Source: Enterococcus raffinosus
Lineage (GTDB): Bacteria; Bacillota; Bacilli; Lactobacillales; Enterococcaceae
NCBI RefSeq assembly: GCF_018917525.1
Contig: NZ_JAHLOS010000018.1
Coordinates: forward strand, 18,235-82,234
DNA: 64,000 bases
Reading direction: 5' to 3'
This document shows positions 28,465 to 37,532 of this stretch, piece after piece. A model generated the notes under the pieces. It made no database searches. It was not told the origin of the DNA and saw only the letters and a program-made list of their open reading frames with translations. The position numbers and the translations under genes are program-made. The first letter of the stretch is position 1. Each line of letters opens with the position of its first letter.

Positions 28465-28867
28465 TTTTTTTCAAGTATTCTTGGACCAGCCATTTAAAGA
28501 CAAAGCACACGTACAGCGTTTTATCGCGGAGTTTGCTAATCCAGCCGAGGTGGAAGAATTGATCGATTTGTTGCAGCAGCGGGAAAAAGTCGGGAATACG
28601 ATGATCGCGGAGCATGTCATCTTGCCTCATTTAGAAAGCCCGAAGATCAAACAAAGTCAGGTCCTACTGATCCGTTTAGCAGAACCGATTGATTTTGACG
28701 AGAAGACACCGGCAGTCCAGCTGATAATTACTATTCTATTGAAGAGTAACGAGAGTCAAGAAACTAAGAAGAAAATTGCCCAATTCACACGGCGCTTAGC
28801 AGACGATGATTTTATCGAACAATTACTAAGTCTTGAAAATGAACCGGCAATTTACCATATTTTATAG
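28451..28867 (+). CDS. Free-standing PTS EIIA (fructose/mannitol type), regulator-linked
   Basis: 138 residues, EIIA type 2 fold. The phosphorylatable His is in EHVILPHLESPKIKQSQVLLIRLAEP. It overlaps the PRD regulator by 14 bases in another frame, and its length and position match the C-terminal EIIA domain missing from that regulator, so it probably acts as the detached signalling module rather than as the sugar-transport EIIA, which is encoded at 29209. Two adjacent ATG codons (28451, 28454) are possible starts after GAGG. Confidence 0.78.
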   Translation: MMNDNFFQVFLDQPFKDKAHVQRFIAEFANPAEVEELIDLLQQREKVGNTMIAEHVILPHLESPKIKQSQVLLIRLAEPIDFDEKTPAVQLIITILLKSNESQETKKKIAQFTRRLADDDFIEQLLSLENEPAIYHIL

Positions 28868-28876
28868 GAGGAATAA

Positions 28877-29197
28877 ATGATGAAAATCGTTGGAGTAGCA
28901 GCATGTACAGTGGGAATTGCCCACACTTACATTGCGCAAGAAAAATTAGAAAATGCCGCCAAAAAAGCGGGTTGTGAAATGAAAGTAGAAACGCAAGGAA
29001 CGATCGGGATCGAAAATGAATTAACGCAAGAAGAGATTGACCAAGCGGATATCGTAATCTTGGCAGTTGATGTAAAAATTTCCGGCAGAGAACGTTTTGA
29101 CGGCAAACGAATCATTCAAGTACCGACAGAAATCGCCGTTAAGTCACCAAACAAATTGATTGAAAAAGCCCAAGAGGTTGTTGCTCAAAAGGTTTAG
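28877..29197 (+). CDS. PTS fructose-family EIIB
   Basis: 106 residues. P-loop with the phosphorylated Cys: VGVAACTVGIAHTYIAQEKLENAAKKAGCEMKVETQG is the fructose-type EIIB signature. It passes phosphate from EIIA to sugar bound in EIIC. Nine bases after the preceding gene; AGGAGG site. Start may be ATG 28877 or 28880. Confidence 0.93.
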   Translation: MMKIVGVAACTVGIAHTYIAQEKLENAAKKAGCEMKVETQGTIGIENELTQEEIDQADIVILAVDVKISGRERFDGKRIIQVPTEIAVKSPNKLIEKAQEVVAQKV

Positions 29198-29208
29198 GGG
29201 GAATTGAA

Positions 29209-29658
29209 ATGGAAGTAAAGGATATTGTGGATTTAGACATCGTCAAAACCAATATGACCGCCAAGACCAAGGATGACGCCTTGAATGATCTGGCGAATCA
29301 GTTATTGACGAATGGCTACATTTCAGAAGTAGAAGGGTTTATCAAAGATATTTATGCACGGGAGTCGGAAGGCCAAACGGGTATTGGAAATTATATCGCG
29401 ATTCCTCATGGAAAAAGTGCTTATGTCAACAAGATTGGCGTGGCGATCGGGATCAATCAAGAGGAAATTCCTTGGGAAAGTTTAGATGGCAAAGGCGTGA
29501 AGGGGATCATTCTTTTCGCGGTGGGTAATGACAATGACGGCGCGACCAATCATTTGAAATTATTGTCGCTGTTTGCCAGAAAACTGGGCAACGATGAAGT
29601 GGTCGTTAATCTGTTGCAGGCGAAAAAGCCAGAAGATGTTGTTGAAGCATTCGCTTAG
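29209..29658 (+). CDS. PTS fructose-family EIIA
   Basis: 149 residues, EIIA type 2. His67 in GIGNYIAIPHGKS is the phosphorylation site; VAIGINQEEIPWESLDGKGVKGIILFAVG follows. This is the likely transport EIIA of the operon, more canonical than the one at 28451. Confidence 0.93.
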   Translation: MEVKDIVDLDIVKTNMTAKTKDDALNDLANQLLTNGYISEVEGFIKDIYARESEGQTGIGNYIAIPHGKSAYVNKIGVAIGINQEEIPWESLDGKGVKGIILFAVGNDNDGATNHLKLLSLFARKLGNDEVVVNLLQAKKPEDVVEAFA

Positions 29659-29676
29659 TTAAATGGAGGAAGAAAA

Positions 29677-30777
29677 ATGAAAAAAATTAAAGAGTTAAAT
29701 CTTAAAGGACACTTATTGACGGCGATCTCTTATTTGATTCCGATCGTCTGTGGTGCCGGATTCTTAATCGCCATCGGAATGGCCTTTGGCGGTTCAAGTC
29801 AGGATGCATTGGTGCAAGGGAAGTTTACGATTTGGGATGCGTTGGCAACGATGGGCGGTAAAGGCTTAGGCTTACTGCCAGTCGTGATTGCGACGGGTAT
29901 CTCCTATTCAATCGGCGGCAAACCAGGGATCGCTCCCGGGTTCATCATTGGTTTGACAGCAAATGCTATCGGTGCTGGTTTTATCGGCGGAATCTTAGGT
30001 GGTTACTTAGCAGGTTATCTAGTAGTAGCAATTTTAAAATATGTGAAATTACCAAATTGGGCAAAAGGGTTAATGCCAACGCTGATCATTCCATTCTTAA
30101 CATCAATCATCGGCGGGTTGATCATGGTCTATATCATTGGGGCACCAATTGCGGCATTAACATCATTATTAACAAACTTCTTGGATGGTTTAGGCAATTC
30201 TTCGTTATTAGTATTCGGTGGTGTGATCGGTCTGTTAAGTGGTGTTGACTATGGCGGTCCGATCAACAAAACAGTTTTTGCTTTTGTGTTGACGATGCAA
30301 GCAGAAGGATTGAACGGTCCGATTACTGCTTTACAGTTAGTGAATACAGCAACACCAATTGGATTTGGCTTGGCCTTTTTCATCGCAAAATTATTTGGTA
30401 AAAACATCTACACGAAATTAGAAGTTGAAACCTTGAAGTCAGCAGTCCCAATGGGTGTGATCAATATCGTTGAAGGGGTCATTCCGTTAGTTATGAACGA
30501 TATCGTGCGAGGTGTTGTAGCAACAGCTATCGGTGGTTTTGCTGGTGGCGCAACAACAATGATCTTAGGCGCAGATGCGACAGTACCGTTTGGCGGAGTA
30601 CTAATGATCCCGACAATGTCGAGACCATGGGCAGGTGTGATCGCGATTTTAGTCAACGTGGTCGTAACAGCAGTCGTCTTAGCTGTAATCAAGAAAAATG
30701 TGACAGAAGAAGATGCGGCGATGCAGGTTGAAAAAGAAGAAGACGACATCAACCTAGAAGATATTCAAATCTTTTAA
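29677..30777 (+). CDS. PTS fructose-family EIIC permease
   Basis: 366 residues with about nine hydrophobic helices. EIIC-Fru signatures: HLLTAISYLIPIVCGAGFLIAIGMAFGG at the N-terminus, GKPGIAPGFIIGLTA, GFIGGILGGYLAGY, DYGGPINKTVFAF, and a PFGGVLMIP segment near the end. The tail is acidic. Substrate: the adjoining allulose-6-phosphate epimerase suggests D-allulose (psicose) or a related ketohexose; this is inference from context. Confidence 0.92.
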   Translation: MKKIKELNLKGHLLTAISYLIPIVCGAGFLIAIGMAFGGSSQDALVQGKFTIWDALATMGGKGLGLLPVVIATGISYSIGGKPGIAPGFIIGLTANAIGAGFIGGILGGYLAGYLVVAILKYVKLPNWAKGLMPTLIIPFLTSIIGGLIMVYIIGAPIAALTSLLTNFLDGLGNSSLLVFGGVIGLLSGVDYGGPINKTVFAFVLTMQAEGLNGPITALQLVNTATPIGFGLAFFIAKLFGKNIYTKLEVETLKSAVPMGVINIVEGVIPLVMNDIVRGVVATAIGGFAGGATTMILGADATVPFGGVLMIPTMSRPWAGVIAILVNVVVTAVVLAVIKKNVTEEDAAMQVEKEEDDINLEDIQIF

Positions 30778-30797
30778 TACGGAAAGAGTGGCGACAC

Positions 30798-31502
30798 ATG
30801 AAAAAAGTAGAATTCTCTCCATCACTGATGACGATGGATTTAGATAAGTTTAAAGAACAGATCACTTTTTTGAATGACAAGGTAGATTCTTATCATATTG
30901 ATATTATGGACGGGCATTATGTGCCGAACATTACCTTATCTCCTTGGTTCATTGAAGAATTGCGGAAGATCACCACGTTGCCGATGTCGGCGCATCTGAT
31001 GGTGACAGACCCAAGTTTTTGGGTACAGCAGCTAGTAGATTTGCAGTGTGAATGGATCTGTATGCATGCAGAGGTGTTAGATGGTTTAGCCTTTCGTTTG
31101 ATTGATCAAATTCACGACGCCGGTTTGAAGGCTGGGATCGTGTTGAATCCTGAAACACCGATTGAAACGATTTTCCCTTATATCGAGCTGGTTGATAAGA
31201 TCACGATTATGACGATTGATCCGGGCTTTGCCGGGCAGCGTTTTATCGAAAGCACCTTAGATAAGATCGTGGCGCTCCGCGAATTGCGTGAAGAAAAAGG
31301 GTACGATTACGTGATCGAAATGGATGGTTCCTCCAACCGCAAGTCCTTCAAACGGATTGATGCAGCCGGGCCAGATATTTACATCGTCGGTCGCAGCGGA
31401 CTCTTTGGTTTAGACGAAGATATCGCTAAAGCTTGGGAGATCATGGTTAAGGATTATGAGGAAATGACTGGTAAAAAGCTTAGTTATGCAGAAGTAAACT
31501 AA
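30798..31502 (+). CDS. alsE: D-allulose-6-phosphate 3-epimerase AlsE
   Basis: 234 residues, ribulose-phosphate-3-epimerase barrel. Metal and catalytic residues are in place: His33 and Asp35 (YHIDIMDGHYVPNITLSP), SAHLMVTDPS, MTIDPGFAGQRF, and EMDGSS. The text MDLDKFKEQITFLND, the lack of the Rpe-type GVNPGFGGQ motif and NPETPIETI resemble E. coli AlsE rather than Rpe. It converts allulose-6-P to fructose-6-P, so sugar taken up by the PTS enters glycolysis. Last gene of the operon, ending at a terminator. Confidence 0.85.
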   Translation: MKKVEFSPSLMTMDLDKFKEQITFLNDKVDSYHIDIMDGHYVPNITLSPWFIEELRKITTLPMSAHLMVTDPSFWVQQLVDLQCEWICMHAEVLDGLAFRLIDQIHDAGLKAGIVLNPETPIETIFPYIELVDKITIMTIDPGFAGQRFIESTLDKIVALRELREEKGYDYVIEMDGSSNRKSFKRIDAAGPDIYIVGRSGLFGLDEDIAKAWEIMVKDYEEMTGKKLSYAEVN

Positions 31503-31506
31503 CGAT

Positions 31507-31544
31507 AAAAATCTTGGAGCTGGAAAAGCTTCAAGATTTTTTGT
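31507..31544 (+). terminator. Intrinsic terminator of the PTS-alsE operon
   Basis: AAAATCTTG-G-AGCT pairs with AGCT-T-CAAGATTTT, followed by a T run. Confidence 0.85.
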
Positions 31545-31622
31545 TTATACAGAAGCAGTAAGCCGGTCTTTTGTGATATAGTATACAATAATGTAAACGG
31601 TTTAAAAGAATGGAGGAATGTG

Positions 31623-32090
31623 ATGGAATATCGGGGACCTATGCTAGTAGTGAAGGATATGGAGCGGTCAAAAGCATTCTATCGTAAATTTTTAGAGGTG
31701 GATATTGTTTCTGATTTTGGCGAGAATGTGACCTTCAATGGCGGCTTGTCATTACAAACGGAGGAATCGTGGATTCGATTTACCGGCTGTGATCCAGAGT
31801 CATTCAACTATCAGAATAATACGGTAGAGTTCTATTTTGAAACGAAGGACTTTGATGGCTTTATCGAGCGGACAAAGGAAGAGGAGTTAGATTTTTTACG
31901 AGACGTCGCTACGATGGAATGGGGGCAAAAGGTTGCCTGCTTTTATGATCCAGATAAGCATGTGATCCAAGTCGGAGAAGATCTGACGGTCATGGTGAAG
32001 CGTTTGGCTGCTGATGGAATGACTGTGGAGGAACTAGGCGAGAAGACCTTCCTCGGAAAAGAAATGGTTGAAAACATGTTGAATAGTTAA
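31623..32090 (+). CDS. VOC family protein with C-terminal extension
   Basis: 155 residues. One VOC module: MEYRGPMLVVKDMERSKAFYRKFLEVDIV, NTVEFYFETKDFDGFIERTKEE, and VACFYDPDKHVIQVGEDL. The last about 30 residues (VKRLAADGMTVEELGEKTFLGKEMVENML) are extra and helical. The first metal-binding His of glyoxalases is missing, so it may bind ligand without classic catalysis. TGGAGGAA precedes ATG 31623. Single gene. Confidence 0.8.
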   Translation: MEYRGPMLVVKDMERSKAFYRKFLEVDIVSDFGENVTFNGGLSLQTEESWIRFTGCDPESFNYQNNTVEFYFETKDFDGFIERTKEEELDFLRDVATMEWGQKVACFYDPDKHVIQVGEDLTVMVKRLAADGMTVEELGEKTFLGKEMVENMLNS

Positions 32091-32135
32091 AAAGTTGAAG
32101 GCAGATAATTCTGAACTGCCTTCAACTTTTTTTAT
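32090..32135. terminator. Bidirectional intrinsic terminator
   Basis: 16-bp perfect stem (32090-32105 with 32117-32132; AAAAAGTTGAAGGCAG arm) and T runs. It overlaps the end of the TetR gene. Confidence 0.9.
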
Positions 32136-32745
32136 TTAAACGCTGTGTTGTCCAATTTTCATATAGAAAAGCAAATGAATTGGTCGGAGCCTGAAGACTA
32201 GCCTCTAGCATTTGTGCTAAAACCGTTAGCTTCATTTGTACTTCTTGATCGGTCCAAGTGAATAAGCCGGGATCGAGTAAAAAAATAATCGGCGACAGTA
32301 AAATTTCCGCTAGCTGTTCGGGTTGCTCACAGACAAAAACGTTCTCTTTGACTCCCTGCTGCAAAATGTCAGCGACGATTGGTGCAAGACGTCCCATGAT
32401 AAAGGCCATCGATTTCTGATGGATCGCGGCATTTTGCGGTTCATGCAACGCGCTGTCGATAGTCTGATCGACAGCGGTACTGCGATAAAAATACAGTAAT
32501 AGCTTTATTTTTTCTAAGGCTGGAGCCTCGACAGCGGCTAATTTTGTCCGACAGGTTTCAATCACGTGATTGTATTGGCGTTCAACTAAGGCATCTAAGA
32601 CTTCCTCTTTACTTTTGAAATAATAGTAGAGTCCGCCTTTTGCGATCCCCGCTTTTGTGGCAATATCTTGAACAGAAGCGGTACCGGCAGTTCCTTCGTA
32701 AAGCAGCTCCTGCAAGGCATCTAAAATCAATTCTCGTTTACTCAT
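32122..32745 (-). CDS. TetR-family repressor
   Basis: 207 residues. HTH: MSKRELILDALQELLYEGTAGTASVQDIATKAGIAKGGLYYYFKSKEEVLDALVERQY; the rest is a helical ligand domain. ATG 32745 has GGAGGT upstream; a longer frame runs back through the operators and is rejected. It diverges from the membrane hydrolase gene, and two TTGAMC-N3-GKTCAA operators lie between. Likely represses itself and that gene. Confidence 0.92.
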   Translation of the reverse strand: MSKRELILDALQELLYEGTAGTASVQDIATKAGIAKGGLYYYFKSKEEVLDALVERQYNHVIETCRTKLAAVEAPALEKIKLLLYFYRSTAVDQTIDSALHEPQNAAIHQKSMAFIMGRLAPIVADILQQGVKENVFVCEQPEQLAEILLSPIIFLLDPGLFTWTDQEVQMKLTVLAQMLEASLQAPTNSFAFLYENWTTQRLNKKS

Positions 32746-32781
32746 CGAATCAACCTCCAAAAAATAGTATAGCATATCGAG

Positions 32782-32832
32782 TTGACCGTCGTTCAAAAAG
32801 TTGTTATGATGAAATTGTTGAACGGTGGTCAA
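32782..32832. promoter_or_regulatory. Two TetR operators around the hydrolase promoter
   Basis: TTGACCGTCGTTCAA (32782-32796) and TTGAACGGTGGTCAA (32818-32832) are near inverted copies of one palindrome, 36 bases apart. The first overlaps -35 TTGACC; 17 bases on lies -10 TATGAT (32805-32810). Confidence 0.75.
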
Positions 32833-32851
32833 AAATGAGGGAGGGGTTATT

Positions 32852-34025
32852 TTGTTAGTGTTAGGTGGATTTATCATCAGTGTGTTGCTACTTGTTTTGT
32901 TCAGTGTAGGATTACTGATCAAAGGGTTGCTTTATTTATTTAATCGATTTCGCGGAAGACAGGTCCTATTTGCAACAAAAGGAGTGAGAAGAAGTTTGTT
33001 AGGGATGTTGATAGTCCTGGTTTTAGGAATTACCTTAATAGTGATCACTCAGCTGACGGTAGCGACACCGAAAATCGCTAAGGAGAACAGTATTGCAGAG
33101 TTGCGGAAGGTTGAATTGAATGGTCGTAAGGAATGGATCAGCATTCGGGGAGAAAATCGCAGCAAGCCAGTCCTTCTATTTTTAGCTGGCGGACCGGGGG
33201 GATCACAGCTGGCAGCGACACGTTATGAACTTGCAAAATTAGAAAAGAATTTTGTCGTAGTTAACTGGGAACAGCCTGGTTCAGGAAAATCTTTCTCAGC
33301 GATCCCGCGGAAAAATTTGACCCCTGAAATTTACGTTGAAGATGGAACGGCCTTGGTTCGTTCGTTGTTAAAAGAGTTCAATCAGGAAAAGCTTTATCTT
33401 TTAGGAGAATCGTGGGGGAGTGCACTAGGAATTTTTATGGCAAAGGAACAACCGGAGCTGTACCATGCTTTTATAGGCACCGGGCAAATGGTGGCCTTTG
33501 AAGAAACGGAGAAGATCGATTACGCGCTGACCATGAAGCTGGCAAAGGAAAATGGCGATCAAAAGGTCGTGGATACACTAAGAAAAAATGGCGAACCGCC
33601 TTATTATGGCAATTCAGTTACCACCAAAAGCGCGACCTATCTCAACTATCTCAGTCAAAGGATGGCAAGAAATCCTGAGATTCAAAATGGCGGCTTCCAA
33701 ACGATGCGGGATCTTGCAGCGAAAGAGTATGGCATCTTGGATAAGATCAATTATCTGCGGGGCATTCTGCAAACCTTCAATCATGTGTATCCGCAACTAT
33801 ACGATGTAGATTTGAGGAAGGATTACTCAAGACTAGATATTCCTGTCTATTTTTTACTAGGCAAGCACGATATCAATGCGCCACTTAGCTGAAGATTACT
33901 ATCAAAAATTAGTCGCTCCCAGCAAGGAAATCATTTGGTTTGAACACTCCGGACATAACTCTTGGATCAATGAACCAGAACTTTTCGCAGAAAAGATTCA
34001 GCAAATTGCTTTAAATACAAAATAA
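32852..34025 (+). pseudogene. Membrane-anchored alpha/beta hydrolase, frameshifted
   Basis: Reads to 33892, then the homologous frame resumes from 33882 and ends at 34025. N-terminal part: two hydrophobic helices, then FLAGGPGGS (oxyanion loop), nucleophile elbow GESWGS, as in prolyl-aminopeptidase-like hydrolases. The 48-codon tail in the other frame reads HLAEDYYQKLV...FEHSGHNSW, with the catalytic His. The visible stop at 33892 removes that His, so the protein as written should be inactive. TTG 32852 follows GGAGGGG at about 5 bases. A true mutation, a sequencing error or recoding are possible. Confidence 0.8.
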
Positions 34026-34068
34026 GACTAGAGTTTCCACGATTAAAATGTGGTGGCTCTAGTCTTTT
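34025..34068. terminator. Bidirectional intrinsic terminator
   Basis: AGACTAGAG-TTT-CCAC pairs with GTGG-TGG-CTCTAGTCT, T run to 34068. Between the hydrolase gene and the convergent ABC exporter. Confidence 0.85.
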
Positions 34069-35819
34069 TAATTTTCGAATTGGGCTTGATGCAGTTGATA
34101 ATAGCGTCCTTGTTTAGCCAGCAACTCTTCGTGATTCCCTTGCTCGACAATATTGCCGTCATTGACGACTAAGATCAAATCAGCTTCACGAATGGTCGAG
34201 AGGCGGTGAGCAATGATGAAGGAGGTTTTGTTGACCATTAATCGGCCCATTGCTTCTTGGATCTGCAATTCGGTCTGGGTATCAACATTCGACGTTGCTT
34301 CATCAAGAATCAATAATTCCGCATTTAAAAGCATCGCTCGAGCAATTGTTAGTAATTGCTTTTGCCCTTGTGAGATTGCTAAACCGTCTTCGGTCATCAC
34401 CGTGTCGTAGCCCTTCGGTAATTGTGCGATAAAATCGTGGATGTGAGCGGCTTTCGTCGCTTTGATCACATCTTCTAACGTGGCATCTTCATTTCCATAG
34501 GTCAGATTCTCAAAAATCGTTCCGGTAAAGAGCCACGTATCCTGCAAGACCATCGCGTATTGCTTTCGCAGACTGCTGCGGGTTGCTTCTTTGATATTTT
34601 GTCCATCTAAGTAAATCGCACCGCTATCCGGATCATAAAAGCGCATCAGCAAATTCACGATTGTGGTTTTTCCGGCACCGGTAGGACCAACGATAGCGAC
34701 GACGCTGCCGGCAGAAATATCAAAGGACAAATCTTTGATGACCGGCTGATCTGCTTGATAGCCAAAGGAGACATGGTCAAAACGAATATCCCCGCGGGCT
34801 TTTTCAAAAACATAGGCGTGTTCTACATCTTGAACTTCAGGTTCTTCGTCTAATAACTTGAAGATACGTTCAGCGGCGGCAATAGACGATTGCAGGTCAC
34901 TAAAAATATTTGCTAGTTCATTGATCGGACCGGAGAATTTTCGTGAATACAAAACAAACGAGGAAAGTTTTCCTAATGTTAAGTGACCAAACAGGAATAG
35001 AAAGGCACCTAAGATACTGATCAATGATAATGAAACATTGTTGATGAAGTTGACAGAAGGACCAGTCATACTGCCGTAATATTCCGCATTGTAATAAGCA
35101 GTCATCGCTTCTTCATTTTTCTTTTCGAAGCGGGTGATCATTGTTTCTTCTTGATGATAGACCTTGGTGGTTTGTTCACCGGATAAAAATTCCTCGGTCA
35201 ACCCGTTTAATTCACCAAGTTTGGCGGAACGTTTACGGAATAAGGGCTGGAACTTATTGGTCAAGTAACGAGTCAGTAAAATCGACGCGGGAACAGTAAC
35301 TAAAAAGATCGTCACCATTACTGGCGAGATTACTAGCATCATGACAAAGGAACCAATGACGGTGACCAAACTGCTCAAGACTTGAACTGAGTCACTGGCC
35401 AACGAAGTATTAATCGTGTCGATATCGTAGCTCATTCGACTGACGATATCACCAGTTTGGTGCTGATCAAAATAACCAACGGGCAGCGAAACGATTTTCT
35501 CAAACAGATCCTTCCGCAAACGAAACGCGATTTTTTGACTCAAGTAGATCATCAATCGTTTGATCCCGTAGCTTAAAATGGCGGAAGCTGCATAGAAAAC
35601 TACCATCCAGCTACAATAGAAGAAAACTTTTTGAAAGGCGACATTGCCTTTGCCGATCTGAATCGCATCAATCGCGTACCCAGATAATAGGGGACCGACT
35701 AAAGCAAACAGGTTACTGGCAATCGTCAAGACGACCGCTAAAAACAGCAGCCATTTGAATTGATACAAATATCCCCACAAACGAAGCAGCGTACCTCTGC
35801 GTGAGCCTTTATTCTTCAA
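34068..35819 (-). CDS. ABC exporter half-transporter, canonical catalytic subunit
   Basis: 583 residues: six-helix exporter domain then ATPase. Walker A GPTGAGKTT, Walker B LLILDEATSNVD with the catalytic Glu, H-loop IAHR. The signature is altered (ISQGQ in place of LSGGQ). With the 573-residue partner it forms a heterodimer with one working and one degenerate ATP site, as in LmrCD, BmrCD and enterococcal EfrAB/EfrCD. Exports drugs or lipophilic compounds. Overlaps the upstream partner by 11 bases. Confidence 0.9.
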   Translation of the reverse strand: MKNKGSRRGTLLRLWGYLYQFKWLLFLAVVLTIASNLFALVGPLLSGYAIDAIQIGKGNVAFQKVFFYCSWMVVFYAASAILSYGIKRLMIYLSQKIAFRLRKDLFEKIVSLPVGYFDQHQTGDIVSRMSYDIDTINTSLASDSVQVLSSLVTVIGSFVMMLVISPVMVTIFLVTVPASILLTRYLTNKFQPLFRKRSAKLGELNGLTEEFLSGEQTTKVYHQEETMITRFEKKNEEAMTAYYNAEYYGSMTGPSVNFINNVSLSLISILGAFLFLFGHLTLGKLSSFVLYSRKFSGPINELANIFSDLQSSIAAAERIFKLLDEEPEVQDVEHAYVFEKARGDIRFDHVSFGYQADQPVIKDLSFDISAGSVVAIVGPTGAGKTTIVNLLMRFYDPDSGAIYLDGQNIKEATRSSLRKQYAMVLQDTWLFTGTIFENLTYGNEDATLEDVIKATKAAHIHDFIAQLPKGYDTVMTEDGLAISQGQKQLLTIARAMLLNAELLILDEATSNVDTQTELQIQEAMGRLMVNKTSFIIAHRLSTIREADLILVVNDGNIVEQGNHEELLAKQGRYYQLHQAQFEN

Positions 35820-37530
35820 TGACTTGCCCTCCAGTCTGTCCTTGATAAATTTCTTGATAAGTCGGATTTTCGGCTAATAATTCTTCATGAGTGCCATAGC
35901 CGATCATTTTTCCCTTATTTAATAGTAGGATTTTATCCGCGTGTTGGATCGAGCTGATTCGCTGAGCAATCAAAATTTTGGTCGTATCACCAAAATGTGT
36001 CCGCAACGCTTTTCGCAGATTCGCATCGGTATGGTAATCTAGCGCACTGGAGGAATCGTCTAGGATCAGCAGATCAGGTTGCCCAATCAAAGCACGCGCT
36101 AAGAGCACGCGTTGTTTCTGCCCACCACTGAGATTTTGTCCCTTTGCTTCCAAGTGGTGCTCCAGACCATCAGCGAGTTTGTCGATAAACTCTCGTGCTT
36201 GCGCATCATCGATAGCTTGTTGGAGTTGCTCTTCCGAAAAGCTTCGACCGAACAAAATATTTTCTCGAATCGTATCGGCAAAGAGCACGTCCTTTTGCAA
36301 GACAGCACCGATTTTTTGATGCAGCGCATCGAGGGAATAATGCTTGATTTCCTGTCCGTCTAATAGAATCTGACCGGAAGTTCGATCGTATAGACGTAAA
36401 ATCAGACTGGCGATCGTGGTTTTTCCGCTGCCGGTCGCTCCCATAATCCCTAACGTTTCGCCAGAATCGACACTGAAGCTGATGTGTTCGATCGCATGTC
36501 CGCCATCAGGATAGGAAAAAGTCACATCATCGAAGACCAATTTAGTAGAAGCCGCTTTTCTTTGATCCAATGTACCTGGGACCAATGTTGGTTTCTTGCG
36601 CAATACTTCATTGATTCGATTAGCCGAAGCTAGACCACGGGAATACAGGACAAAGATGCGGGTGATGGAAAGCATCGCGTTCAGGATAATCGTGAAATAG
36701 GTCAAGAAGGCAACGATGACTCCTGGCTGTGTCAGTCCGGCGTTTACACGATACGCACTGACGACGATAACTAGAGTCAAACCTAAATTCAAAAATAAAT
36801 CCAATAAAGCTGGAGAGGCAGCTAAAGTCACATTGGCGGTTGTTTCCGCATTGACTAACGATTGGTTGACATTTTCAAAGCGCTGACGTTCGTAGGCTTC
36901 TTTGGACAAAGCTTTAATCACGCGAGAGCCTGTTACATTTTCCCGCACCGTCAACACAAGCTGATCGACTTGCTTTTGCAATTTTCCAAATAAGGGAACG
37001 CCCTTTTTCGAGATATGCGTCACCATAACAAAGATGATCGGCATCACTGCCACTAAAACTAAAGTCAAAATCGGGTCTAAGGTAGTAGTGATCAAGATTC
37101 CACCGACCAAAAGGATTGGTGCGCGAATACCCATCCGCATCATCACACCAAGGGTCAAATGAATATTGTAGGTGTCCGATGTTACACGTGAAACTAATGA
37201 AGAGACCCCCACATCTTCAATTTGGGTCGTGTCTAGATAGGTGATTTTTTGAAATAGATCGCCGCGAATGTTTTCTGTCGTATCTTTTGCGATTCGCGAG
37301 ACCATGCGATTGGCAACGATGTTTGCCCATAAAGCAAAAGCGGAAGCCGTCAGCATGACACTGCCCCAGAAGAGGATTTTTTTTGGGTCTTTTTGCGGAA
37401 TCACTTGATCTAGAATATAAGCCAAATTCCACGGAAGAACCAATTCCATCATGGTCCCTAAAAATTTGATGATAACACCTAATGTGACACGGGAACGATA
37501 AGGTTTTAGATAGTTAAGAATTAATTTCAT
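35809..37530 (-). CDS. ABC exporter half-transporter, degenerate-site subunit
   Basis: 573 residues: exporter domain then ATPase. Walker A GATGSGKTT, signature LSGGQKQR, but Walker B is LLILDDSSSALD (Asp for the catalytic Glu) and the H-loop is IAQR (Gln for His). These two losses, with the ISQGQ signature of the partner, build the non-hydrolytic composite site typical of heterodimeric multidrug exporters. Directly downstream of a MarR gene (2-base gap), so probably under MarR control. Confidence 0.9.
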   Translation of the reverse strand: MKLILNYLKPYRSRVTLGVIIKFLGTMMELVLPWNLAYILDQVIPQKDPKKILFWGSVMLTASAFALWANIVANRMVSRIAKDTTENIRGDLFQKITYLDTTQIEDVGVSSLVSRVTSDTYNIHLTLGVMMRMGIRAPILLVGGILITTTLDPILTLVLVAVMPIIFVMVTHISKKGVPLFGKLQKQVDQLVLTVRENVTGSRVIKALSKEAYERQRFENVNQSLVNAETTANVTLAASPALLDLFLNLGLTLVIVVSAYRVNAGLTQPGVIVAFLTYFTIILNAMLSITRIFVLYSRGLASANRINEVLRKKPTLVPGTLDQRKAASTKLVFDDVTFSYPDGGHAIEHISFSVDSGETLGIMGATGSGKTTIASLILRLYDRTSGQILLDGQEIKHYSLDALHQKIGAVLQKDVLFADTIRENILFGRSFSEEQLQQAIDDAQAREFIDKLADGLEHHLEAKGQNLSGGQKQRVLLARALIGQPDLLILDDSSSALDYHTDANLRKALRTHFGDTTKILIAQRISSIQHADKILLLNKGKMIGYGTHEELLAENPTYQEIYQGQTGGQVIEE

Positions 37531-37532
37531 GT

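Noticed and set aside
30798..31502. Ribulose-phosphate 3-epimerase (rpe)
   Set aside because: The sequence context (NPETPIETI, MTIDPGFAGQ, IEMDGSSN) and PTS operon fit AlsE better, though a weak Rpe activity is not excluded.
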